Positions 22,462 through 29,538 of a stretch of 35,538 nucleotides of DNA are shown piece after piece (positions within the stretch are counted from its first letter, which is position 1; every line of letters starts with the position of its first letter). Source of the stretch: a virus; the IMG/VR virus record IMGVR_UViG_3300031749_000019, positions 1-35,538 of that record; one strand, written 5' to 3'. The notes beneath the pieces are model-generated. The model searched no databases, had not been told where the DNA came from, and saw nothing but the letters and a program-made list of their open reading frames with translations. Position numbers and translations under genes: made by a program.

Positions 22462-22862
22462 AACAAGAACAGACGGTAAAAGACCTGCTGGAAAATACTG
22501 GAAAGCCCATAAGCCGGGCAATGCTTGATAATGGTTATTCACCAGCGACAGCCAAGAACCCGTGTGAACTTACAGAATCAAAAGGCTGGAAAGAACTTCT
22601 TGAGAAGTATTTGCCGGATGAGAAGCTTCTTAAAAAGCATGATGAAGCACTAGAAGCAAAGAAGTGGAATGATTTTACCGGAGAGAGAGAAGAGGATCAC
22701 TCCATCAGATTAAAAGCAATTGAGTTAGGATACAAACTTAAAGGCAAACTAAATGAAGGAAGTGTCAATATCTCTGGTGAAAAAGTGATAGCGATACTTG
22801 GAGGAATAACGAATGACATACATAATAACAACGGCGACTCGCAAAATTCTGAAACTAAATAA
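22449..22862 (+). CDS. terS: Terminase small subunit
   Basis: A 137-residue protein. Residues 1-50 form a helix-turn-helix-like DNA-recognition part ('ISRAMLDNGYSPATAKNP'), residues 52-105 a helical oligomerisation part ending 'HSIRLKAIELGYKLKGKL', a pattern frequent in small terminases. It directly precedes and overlaps the large subunit by 50 bases. It recognises packaging sites on phage DNA and stimulates the large subunit. No ribosome binding site; coupling from the upstream frame is likely. Confidence 0.8.
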   Translation: MPTLKQEQTVKDLLENTGKPISRAMLDNGYSPATAKNPCELTESKGWKELLEKYLPDEKLLKKHDEALEAKKWNDFTGEREEDHSIRLKAIELGYKLKGKLNEGSVNISGEKVIAILGGITNDIHNNNGDSQNSETK

Positions 22863-23997
22863 GCGTATTCGGGGAGTTTCCGGAGGAACTTCAGCTTCTA
22901 AAACCATCTCAATTCTTCTTTGGTTAATTGATCGGGCCCAGTCGGCAAAAGAAAAAGAGATAATTTCGGTAGTTTCAGAATCTATGCCACATCTTCGGAA
23001 GGGTGCAATGAGAGACTTTTTAGAGATAATGCAACAGCACCATTACTTCAAAGACGACAGGTGGGAGAAAACCAATTCTACTTATCGCTTTGAGTCCGGT
23101 TCGATTATTGAATTCTTTGGGGTTGAGAATTGGGAAAAGGTCAAAGGAGCAAGAAGGGATATTTTGTTTATTAATGAGGCAAACCATATTTCTTTTGAAA
23201 CATACAATCAGCTTGAGGTAAGGACAAAGAAGATAGTTTGGTTAGATTGGAACCCAGAGAGCGAGTTTTGGTGGTATGAGGAAGTTTTACCAAAGCAGGA
23301 TGTTGATTTTATTACTTTAACTTACAAAGACAATGAGGCGCTTGATCCCCAAATTGTTGCTTCGATTGAATCAAGAAAAGAGAACAAAAACTGGTTTCGG
23401 GTCTATGGAGAAGGGCAACTTGGAGAAGTAGAAAACAAGATTTACAAAGACTGGCAAATAATAGACGAAATTCCTCATGAGGCAAGACTTGAAAGGTATG
23501 GTTTGGATTTCGGTTATACAGCTGATCCCACAGCGATTGTGGCGGTTTATTATTACAACGGCGGCTATATTTTAGATGAGATAACTTATCAAAATGGACT
23601 TTCTAACAAACAAATAGCGGATATTTTATTGAACATTCCTTCAGCTTTAGTTATCGCAGATGCGGCTGAGCCCAAAAGTATCGATGAGGTAAGAGGTTAT
23701 GGGGTGAATATTCTACCTTCGCAAAAAGGTCAAGGAAGTGTTCTTCAGGGAATTCAGTATGTTCAACAGCAGAGGATATCAGTTACCAAGCGAAGCCTCA
23801 ATCTCTTAAAAGAATATCGAAATTATCTTTGGCAGACAGACAAAGGTGGGAAAACAATAAATGAGCCAGGAGTAATCTTTAACCATGCGATGGATGCTGT
23901 TCGTTATGCGCTAAATAGTTTAACTTCTAATCAAAGTAATTATCAAGAATATGTCAAAAAGAACCAAGGAGTCCGAGATCAAGACCTCGGACTATAA
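22813..23997 (+). CDS. terL: Terminase large subunit (PBSX/Terminase_3 type)
   Basis: A 394-residue packaging motor and nuclease. ATPase: deviant Walker A GGTSASKT (24-31) and Walker B ILFINE (117-122) with catalytic Glu122. Nuclease: GLDFGYTADPTA (about 228-240), IADAAEP (about 285) and NHAMDAVRY (near 360), the RNase H-like acidic residues. The order and length fit PBSX/SPP1-like terminases, which often cut headful-style. It overlaps the small subunit and the next gene by about 50 bases each. The first residues before 'RGVSGGTSASKT' are short, as in this family. Confidence 0.95.
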   Translation: MTYIITTATRKILKLNKRIRGVSGGTSASKTISILLWLIDRAQSAKEKEIISVVSESMPHLRKGAMRDFLEIMQQHHYFKDDRWEKTNSTYRFESGSIIEFFGVENWEKVKGARRDILFINEANHISFETYNQLEVRTKKIVWLDWNPESEFWWYEEVLPKQDVDFITLTYKDNEALDPQIVASIESRKENKNWFRVYGEGQLGEVENKIYKDWQIIDEIPHEARLERYGLDFGYTADPTAIVAVYYYNGGYILDEITYQNGLSNKQIADILLNIPSALVIADAAEPKSIDEVRGYGVNILPSQKGQGSVLQGIQYVQQQRISVTKRSLNLLKEYRNYLWQTDKGGKTINEPGVIFNHAMDAVRYALNSLTSNQSNYQEYVKKNQGVRDQDLGL

Positions 23998-24277
23998 AGA
24001 ATTAACCGACTATTGGACACAAAATAAGGAGAATGAGGATTTGGCTATTAAGTGGCTAGGGATATTATTCCCTGAATTGGCGGGATTTCGTGAATTGCTA
24101 CTGAAGTTGGATATTTCTTTGGACGATATTTTTGATTATCTTTATAACCTGAGGTTGGTAAAAACCCACGGCTATGGGAGTATCAATACAACAGTTTTCG
24201 AAGGGAATATTACCAAGATTGAAGGACTAATTAGAACAATTAAGAAACAAGAGACTCTTGAAAAAAAGCAAGAGTAG
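23951..24277 (+). CDS. Small head-module protein, unknown
   Basis: A 108-residue acidic helical protein overlapping the terminase 3' end by 47 bases, with no ribosome binding site. It lies between the terminase and the portal. 'KTHGYGSINTTVFEGNITKIEG' in the second half resembles short phage proteins of unknown role. Its last codons contain the -35 of the portal promoter. Confidence 0.6.
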   Translation: MSKRTKESEIKTSDYKELTDYWTQNKENEDLAIKWLGILFPELAGFRELLLKLDISLDDIFDYLYNLRLVKTHGYGSINTTVFEGNITKIEGLIRTIKKQETLEKKQE

Positions 24278-24285
24278 TGTATAAT
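24258..24285 (+). promoter_or_regulatory. Portal operon promoter
   Basis: TTGAAA (24258-24263), a 16-base spacer, TATAAT (24280-24285). The start near 24292 coincides with the first stem strand of the attenuator. Confidence 0.75.
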
Positions 24286-24290
24286 AAAGA

Positions 24291-24336
24291 CGGTTCAAAA
24301 GAACTTTGACCGCAAGATATTACTTGCGGTTTTTTT
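24291..24336 (+). promoter_or_regulatory. Leader attenuator, AGAAC family, copy 3 (before the portal)
   Basis: Upstream hairpin: CGGU (24291-24294) with ACCG (24309-24312), CAAA (24296-24299) with UUUG (24305-24308), loop AGAAC. Terminator: ACCGCAAG (24309-24316) with CUUGCGGU (24323-24330), then seven Ts (24330-24336). They share ACCG. The portal ATG follows five bases later without a ribosome binding site. Confidence 0.8.
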
Positions 24337-24340
24337 ATTT

Positions 24341-26359
24341 ATGGCAGACAAAGTAAACAAAAAAGAAGAAAACAAGTTGGCCTACACAGACCTTCTAAAG
24401 GAAGTAGTTGAGCATTATAACGAAGGTTTTGCAACTCTTCAAACTCGCATAACCCACAAGGATCAAGGATTTAACGAGTATGATAATTTATTCCGTTCGT
24501 ATATTCAGAAAGACAAATGGCCGTTTAATTCAAGGATTTTTGTTCCTCTTTCCTTCCAATCGGTTTTTTCAAAAGGAACAAGACAATTAATCGGCAAGAT
24601 AAAAGGCAGGCTGGTGGCAACTCAATATGGCAACGAATTAGCTTCAAGAATAGGGACAGAGCTTCTGTCAGCCCAATACGATGATCATGATTACTTTTTT
24701 GAAGAGCCATTAGTTTCAAAATGGTTTAGGATGGATCAAAATGCAAGAAAATATGGAGCGTCTTTTGGTTTAGTGGCTTGGCGGCGGGAGGTTGACCATA
24801 ATGGCAAGGTTGTTTTTGACGGTCCAACATTTGAGCCAATAGACAAAAGCAAAATAATGTTTCCCGATGGCGTTTCTTCAATTTCTGATTCTGAATGGGT
24901 GATAATTGAGAGAACGGCAAGAATAGACGAACTTGAAAGGATAAATGAAATTAGTGTTGCCAAGAATGGTCAGCCCGCATATCTTCAATCGGCAATAGAT
25001 AAGTTAAAAGAGATGAAGAACAATCAGGTTTCAAATCAAAATCCCTCGACTAACACTAGGATTAGAAATTTAACAGACAGAAGAAAAGGTTTTAGAATTT
25101 TGACTGAATACCGAAAGGACGTTTGGATTACTTGGTGCCCAGACGTTGGCAGTGAAGAAGATGCCCCCGGACTTATTTTAAGAGTGATTGAAAATCCATA
25201 CAATCACGGACTTATTCCAATTATCCGGCTTGTTTATATTCCGATTGATGATGATATTTACGGGGTTTCGGAGCTTGAGCCAGTTAGAAGCGAACAGAAG
25301 GCGACCAATGCTTTGGTTTCAGGTTTCATTGAATCGGTTTCAACCGAACTTTACCCAATAATCAAAGGACATCCGACTAATGTTGACTGGAAGACGATTG
25401 AATTCAAACCAAGAGCTGCGTGGTTGATGAATAACCCCTCTGCTGATGTGGTGAGGCTTGAAGGAGCAATTACTTTTACCAGAAACTTTGTAGAAGCGTA
25501 TAGGCTTCTTAAATCTTCTTTCGCCGAAGGAATGGGCGAAACAACTGCTGATGTTTCTAATATGGCGGCGCTGACGGCCGACAAGACAGCTACCGAAGTT
25601 AGGGACACCGCTAGTTTGCGGACAGCTAGAGATAATCTTAATAAACTTTTCTTGTCCGCCGCTATTACTAAGATGTATTCACTTTGGTGGAGTATGGATC
25701 AGCAATTCTTGACCGACAAAAAAGTTATCAAAGTTGCCGGCAAGGAAGCGATTGAGTATTTTGTTAATGAAGGATTGCACGACTATACTCTTAACGATGA
25801 GGGTTTTGACTTTATTAACAGCTTTATGGAAGAAAATCCGGGAATGGACTTTGAAACTGCCTATGAAACTTTGAGGACTGATGGAAAACTTGAACAATTT
25901 GCCGTTCCTATTTATCCGGTAAAGGTGGGGAACGAGGTTTTGCCTAAACTCCAGCTTGAGGTAGACGGTAAAAGCGGGTTTTTGTCGGTTGAGAACAAAG
26001 ATTTGACTGGTCAATACAAATTCTCGGTTGACTTAAATACTATTGGTGCACCGAATACTGAAAAGGAAGCGGCCAATCTTAACCAGTTTGCTCAACAATT
26101 GGCAGAGTTGCAGGCAAAAGGACTTTTGGGAGATTACAAAGTCAAATTTAAGGAATTGTATGAGACACTTGGTGAGAAGTTGCAAATTCACGGAGTTGAT
26201 AATTTCTTTGAGAAAGTAGTACAACAACCGCAATCGCCTATGCCACCACAAGGACAAGGAATGCCCCCGCAGGGAGAGATGATCCCGCCAGAAGCCACAC
26301 AGGGCGCTCAACCGCCTATTACTCCGCAGACCTTAATGGGAGGAATGCCAAATGGCTAA
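24341..26359 (+). CDS. Portal protein
   Basis: A 672-residue protein in the portal position between terminase and scaffold. The middle part has 'YGASFGLVAWRRE' and 'GPTFEPIDKSKIMFPD', with further portal-like segments 'GLIPIIRLVYIPIDDDIYGVS' and 'ADVSNMAALTADKTATEV', and a Pro/Gln/Gly-rich tail (about 630-672). These are typical of large P22/podovirus-type and SU10-like portals, which form the twelve-fold DNA channel. No ribosome binding site; the ATG abuts the U-tract of the attenuator, so initiation must be non-SD. Confidence 0.82.
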   Translation: MADKVNKKEENKLAYTDLLKEVVEHYNEGFATLQTRITHKDQGFNEYDNLFRSYIQKDKWPFNSRIFVPLSFQSVFSKGTRQLIGKIKGRLVATQYGNELASRIGTELLSAQYDDHDYFFEEPLVSKWFRMDQNARKYGASFGLVAWRREVDHNGKVVFDGPTFEPIDKSKIMFPDGVSSISDSEWVIIERTARIDELERINEISVAKNGQPAYLQSAIDKLKEMKNNQVSNQNPSTNTRIRNLTDRRKGFRILTEYRKDVWITWCPDVGSEEDAPGLILRVIENPYNHGLIPIIRLVYIPIDDDIYGVSELEPVRSEQKATNALVSGFIESVSTELYPIIKGHPTNVDWKTIEFKPRAAWLMNNPSADVVRLEGAITFTRNFVEAYRLLKSSFAEGMGETTADVSNMAALTADKTATEVRDTASLRTARDNLNKLFLSAAITKMYSLWWSMDQQFLTDKKVIKVAGKEAIEYFVNEGLHDYTLNDEGFDFINSFMEENPGMDFETAYETLRTDGKLEQFAVPIYPVKVGNEVLPKLQLEVDGKSGFLSVENKDLTGQYKFSVDLNTIGAPNTEKEAANLNQFAQQLAELQAKGLLGDYKVKFKELYETLGEKLQIHGVDNFFEKVVQQPQSPMPPQGQGMPPQGEMIPPEATQGAQPPITPQTLMGGMPNG

Positions 26360-26660
26360 AACAAAAGAGACAGAAAAAGAGATTGAACTTGAGTATTGCC
26401 AGCAGATTAAGGATTTTGTTAATTCCGAGGCGTGGAAAAAGTATGCTCTGCCGATGATTAGTCAAGTTGTTACCAAAGAACTTCCTAAGCCAGTTGGGCC
26501 AGATTGGGAAGATAAATACCGTTATGCCTTTGCTCTTTCTGATGCCTTTGCAATGATAATCAATACCTTGCAGAATTTATCTGGCAAGGATGAGTTTATC
26601 AAGAAAATGGAAAAGTTTTTAGAGGAAGGAAAACCAGATGCCCCCGTCGACGAAGCCTGA
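26352..26660 (+). CDS. Small head-module protein, unknown
   Basis: A 102-residue acidic helical protein overlapping the portal stop by 8 bases. Contains one long helix to residue 40 and another in 'DKYRYAFALSDAFAMIINTLQNL'. GGGAGGAATG lies upstream. Position between portal and scaffold suggests an assembly or chaperone role, without sequence proof. Confidence 0.6.
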   Translation: MAKTKETEKEIELEYCQQIKDFVNSEAWKKYALPMISQVVTKELPKPVGPDWEDKYRYAFALSDAFAMIINTLQNLSGKDEFIKKMEKFLEEGKPDAPVDEA

Positions 26661-26856
26661 TATAAAATTTGAAAAAGTTAAAGCTGGAGATAAAGTTAAA
26701 GAAGTCGAGACTTGGTATCTTGGACAAGGGACGGAAATTCATAATAGCGTTGGTTGTGATCATTATTGGATACAGGTTACGGGAACACAGGTACAATGTA
26801 AAAAATGTGGATTAGGTTTGTTTGGCCACGCTGTTGACGGAAAACTAAAAAAGTGA
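26638..26856 (+). CDS. Small zinc-ribbon protein
   Basis: A 72-residue protein with GCDHYW (about 39-44), then CKKC at 54-57 and a late GH; a plausible Cys/His zinc site. GGAAGG upstream. It overlaps the previous gene by 23 bases. The promoter for the scaffold gene is inside its last codons. Found in head modules as small 'decoration-like' or unknown proteins. Confidence 0.6.
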   Translation: MPPSTKPDIKFEKVKAGDKVKEVETWYLGQGTEIHNSVGCDHYWIQVTGTQVQCKKCGLGLFGHAVDGKLKK

Positions 26857-26862
26857 TATAAG
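26834..26862 (+). promoter_or_regulatory. Scaffold operon promoter
   Basis: TTGACG (26834-26839), 17 bases, TATAAG (26857-26862) with an extended TGA before it. The transcript would begin at strand 1 of the attenuator. Confidence 0.75.
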
Positions 26863-26866
26863 GGGA

Positions 26867-26945
26867 TTGTAAATAGTTTTTAGAGAACCTAGAAGCCATT
26901 TACAAGTTTGCGAGGAAACTCGTGGATTTGTAAATGGCTTTTTTT
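26867..26945 (+). promoter_or_regulatory. Three-strand attenuator before the scaffold gene
   Basis: Strand 1 TTGTAAAT (26867-26874) and strand 3 TTGTAAAT (26928-26935) are identical; each can pair with strand 2 ATTTACAA (26898-26905). Pairing 2:3 extends to a perfect 12-base-pair terminator (26894-26905 with 26928-26939) followed by seven Ts; its loop holds a GAAA-capped mini-hairpin (26910-26921). Pairing 1:2 would prevent the terminator. Confidence 0.75.
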
Positions 26946-27000
26946 ATGCCATTCGTTTCGCCAGCGTTATTGGTAGGGAGGAGGTGAATAACCAAATCTT

Positions 27001-27822
27001 ATGGATGAAGAAAATTTAAAGGGAGTAGAAGGAGAAGAGAAAACTCCTTCAGAGGAACAACCCGCCTCAGAAGAAAAAACCACTCAGAAAACTGAGGATG
27101 TTCTTTCACAATCGGATTTCCCAGAGGATGCAGACAAGCAGAAACAAGCATTTTACTCGATGAGGAAGAAGATTGAAGAGTTGGAAAGTAAACTCTCGCA
27201 ACAGGAACAAGATGCAGACCTGATCAATATGGCGAGAGGCACTTCCGAAATACCTACGGGTTATGTACCCCAGCCTTCTACACCCGGAGTAATGTTTGAT
27301 GAAAGCGATCCTGCTACTCAAGCGTTTTTGAGCGAGGCGCAAAGAGCGAAGCAAGAGGCTATGGCGGCAAGACAAGCAGCCATGGCGGCTCAGGCGCAAA
27401 TGGAAGACTTTGAGGCTTGGCAAAAATACCCAGAATTAAATCCAAAGTCGCCCAACAAAAACAAGGCTTTTATCGATGATGTCCAAAAGGAATTTTTGGC
27501 AGAACGATTAAAAGCAATCCAGCAAGGAAGACAACCAAAAAGGTTAGTCGAGGTAGCTGAGCAAGTTCAAAAACACTATGAGGAAATTCGGAACCAAGCA
27601 AAAGAACAGGCGCTTTCTGAATCCAAAGCTACTATGGAACAAAAGGAAGCAGCCAGCCTTGAAAGTCGGGGAACAAAAGTTGATTTGACAGGTAGTGCTG
27701 ACGAATCACGAATCGAGGAGTTGAGAGCAAGAGTAAGGAGAGGCGATACAAACGCTCTAACCGAGCTTAATAAGTTATCGGAACCTTACATTCAATCAAT
27801 TCCTGATGAAGCCCCCTTTTAA
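27001..27822 (+). CDS. Scaffolding protein
   Basis: A 273-residue Glu/Gln/Lys-rich, highly helical, soluble protein with no cysteine and no membrane segment, located between the portal and the capsid gene. The N-terminal 50 residues are acidic and disordered; residues 55-80 and 115-145 (Ala/Gln-rich) are coiled coil; the C-terminus is basic then acidic. This is the normal composition of internal scaffolds that template the procapsid and leave or are cleaved. GGAGG lies 16 bases upstream, unusually far. Its own promoter and attenuator precede it. Confidence 0.8.
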   Translation: MDEENLKGVEGEEKTPSEEQPASEEKTTQKTEDVLSQSDFPEDADKQKQAFYSMRKKIEELESKLSQQEQDADLINMARGTSEIPTGYVPQPSTPGVMFDESDPATQAFLSEAQRAKQEAMAARQAAMAAQAQMEDFEAWQKYPELNPKSPNKNKAFIDDVQKEFLAERLKAIQQGRQPKRLVEVAEQVQKHYEEIRNQAKEQALSESKATMEQKEAASLESRGTKVDLTGSADESRIEELRARVRRGDTNALTELNKLSEPYIQSIPDEAPF

Positions 27823-27860
27823 GGATTCATCGTCAAAAGGAGGTGAATAATAAATAGGCA

Positions 27861-27889
27861 TTGACCTAGCACATTAACAAGTCTATAAA
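27861..27889 (+). promoter_or_regulatory. Capsid gene promoter
   Basis: TTGACC (27861-27866), 17 bases, TATAAA (27884-27889). The transcript would start near 27896 and include about 190 bases of leader plus exon 1 and the intron. AGGT and ACCT followed by CTTTTTTAT just after it form only a weak hairpin. Confidence 0.7.
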
Positions 27890-28057
27890 GGTATTGTTGA
27901 CCTCTTTTTTATCATTTGTAATGATAGAGAGGGAAAGGTTGAACATATTTTATTGATTCCAGATAAAGATATAAAAGCTAAACATTTGTCAATATCGGAA
28001 AGTAAAATAAAAACCAAATACTCAAAATATCGCCTTTCTTTATTACAGACTTGTTAA
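27878..28057 (+). pseudogene. Coding-like remnant without a start (possible nuclease fragment)
   Basis: A 59-residue open frame with no start codon that ends at TAA 28055-28057. It reads like protein, with strands 'YKGIVDLFFIICND' and 'HILLIPDKDI' and later 'SISESKIKTKYSKYR'. The pattern recalls the C-terminal part of intron-associated or PD-(D/E)XK-type nucleases, but this is impression only. Together with the orphan RBS it suggests DNA inserted between the capsid RBS and start codon. Confidence 0.35.
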
Positions 28058-28084
28058 TCACTACGAAGTTGATGCCAAAAATAT

Positions 28085-29444
28085 ATGGCGCAATTAGCTG
28101 GTGTTCATCAGACCTTAAAATAATAGGGTCCGCTGGGAGCAATCCCTTCGAAAAAATAGCTCTTTGAAATCGGTGAAAGTCTGAACGAATTGATAATCAT
28201 CTCAATTTATGATATACCAGCAGTGGTATGCGTAAAGAAGAGAAGATTACAATGTCGAAGATAACGCCGAGCCAAGATATACGACTTGCTTGGCTGGCAG
28301 GAATAATAGACGGAGAAGGAAGTATCTCAGTTCCCTCTTTTGTTCTTTATCCTGCTGGCACAAGTTCGCTATCGGAGCGAATAATCCCAATTATAAAAAT
28401 GGAAAATGGACGGGGAGGAAAAGACGTATATCGGGTGTAACGACTGAGTAAGAGCTTCTTCAAATACCGATGTGAAGATAAAGCCACAGTCTGGTCTATA
28501 TAGAAATATATAGAGGCTAGCAGAAATGACTAGCCCCGTTCATAAGAACGAGTAACAACAACGACATGGATACGACCAGAAGAGAGGATCTTTTGGATCG
28601 TATTATTGATATCTCTCCTGACAAAAACTATTTGTCCACCATCATGGGGACGGTTGAGGCAACTCAAACGTTGCATGAGTGGACAGAATATTATCAGGCA
28701 CGTCCAACCTCAAACAGCACAAGCGGTGAGGGAGATGAAAATTCTTTTAGCGACCTTTCTGTTCCGACCAAGAAAAACAACATTTGCCAAATTATAAAGG
28801 AAGTGTTTGCTGTTTCTCGAACGGACATTAAAGTCAATAAGGTTTCTCCTAAAGATGCTTATGCTCGTGAGATGGGTTGGGCCATGAGGAGATATAAGAA
28901 TAAGGAAGAGTATGCCATTTTGAGAGGCACAAAAGCCTCTGGTTCATCGGGTGTTGCTAGAGAAATGAACGGGATTATTGCCACGGTTATAACCGATGGT
29001 TTATATACTGCTCGTGCATCTGGTACATCCATGTCTGAAGAACGCTTTAGATACATGATGAAGGCGTCCTGGGACAAGACCGATGAACAGCTTGTAGACT
29101 TGCTTTTGACAACGGGAGCAAGAAAACAAGACTTTGGCAGGTTCTTTACAACTTCAACACCGAAGACTATTCCTGCAGACGACAAGAGACTGGTTCAAGC
29201 CTTGGATGTCATTGAGACAGACTTTGGCTCGCTGGTTGAAATTCGTGCTCATAAGGATATGCCAGATGGCGCAGTTTTGGCTGTTAGAAAAGATTTGCTC
29301 AAGAAAGCATATCTTGATACACCTCAACACGTACCGAATGGTATTACCGGCGATAACAGGAAAGGTCATATCGTTGGCGAGTTAACAGTTCAAGTAGATA
29401 CGGCGAGAGCAATGGTCTACGAGACTGGATTCAATTTAGCTTAA
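28085..29444 (+). CDS. Major capsid protein (SU10/DUF5309-like), split by a group I intron
   Basis: Exon 1 is 28085-28115 (MAQLAGVHQT plus one base) and exon 2 is 28564-29444. Joining them gives codon TAC and a 303-residue protein, in frame. The sequence 'REDLLDRIIDISP' near residue 20 and 'SWDKTDEQLVDLL', 'VRKDLLKKAYLDTP' and the short C-terminus after 'YETGFNLA' fit the HK97-fold SU10/DUF5309 capsid family. Exon 2 alone would begin at an internal Met and lose the N-terminus. No ribosome binding site is adjacent. It is the shell protein, with scaffold upstream and a terminator (29467-29530) downstream. Confidence 0.85.
28116..28563 (+). ncRNA. Group I intron in the capsid gene
   Basis: About 448 nt. 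P1: exon GACCT (28111-28115) pairs with GGGTC (28126-28130), ending in the required U-G at the splice site. P2-like: GGGA-GCAA-TCCC (28135-28146). P3: ATCGGT (28169-28174) with ACCGAT (28466-28471). P7: GACTG (28442-28446) with CAGTC (28487-28491). Peripheral hairpins at 28188-28207, 28214-28229, 28495-28514 (GAAA loop), 28515-28535 and 28537-28550. The intron ends with G28563. The ordering P3, P7, P3', P7' is that of group I; subgroup is not assigned. Confidence 0.88.
28228..28440 (+). pseudogene. Truncated LAGLIDADG homing endonuclease in the intron
   Basis: A 70-residue frame with one LAGLIDADG motif (LAWLAGIIDGEGSI, about residues 23-36), then only about 34 more residues ending 'GGKDVYRV'. 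Normal single-motif enzymes are well over 100 residues and need the downstream DNA-binding sheet, so this is almost certainly an inactive remnant. The end abuts the P7 strand of the intron, suggesting an internal deletion that kept the ribozyme core. The start overlaps the P6-like hairpin. Confidence 0.8.
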
Positions 29445-29466
29445 TAGGGAAATTAAGCTAGTAGTC

Positions 29467-29530
29467 TAGGGTAGGAGACTTAAAAATTAGTAGTATTGCT
29501 CCCTACCCTACCCGTAGGGGGCATTTTTTT
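29467..29530 (+). terminator. Terminator after the capsid gene with competing strand
   Basis: Terminator: GCTCCCTAC (29498-29506) pairs with GTAGGGGGC (29514-29522), followed by A and seven Ts. Strand 1 TAGGGTAGGAG (29467-29477) can instead pair with CTCC-C-TACCCTA (29499-29510, one bulged C), which uses the terminator's 5' strand. A separate perfect hairpin, TAGCTTAAT (29437-29445) with ATTAAGCTA (29452-29460), spans the capsid stop. The capsid and downstream genes may thus be differentially read. Confidence 0.75.
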
Positions 29531-29538
29531 ATAAATGT

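Larger units (their letters stand above)
27823..28084 (+). other. Region between scaffold and capsid start: orphan RBS, promoter, gene remnant
   Basis: 262 bases. AAAAGGAGGTGA (27835-27846) is followed by no usable start, and the capsid ATG 240 bases later has no ribosome binding site. The sequence between them holds the promoter at 27861-27889 and a coding-like remnant (27878-28057). The segment GGAGGTGAATAA is also found before the scaffold gene (26980-26991). Confidence 0.6.
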
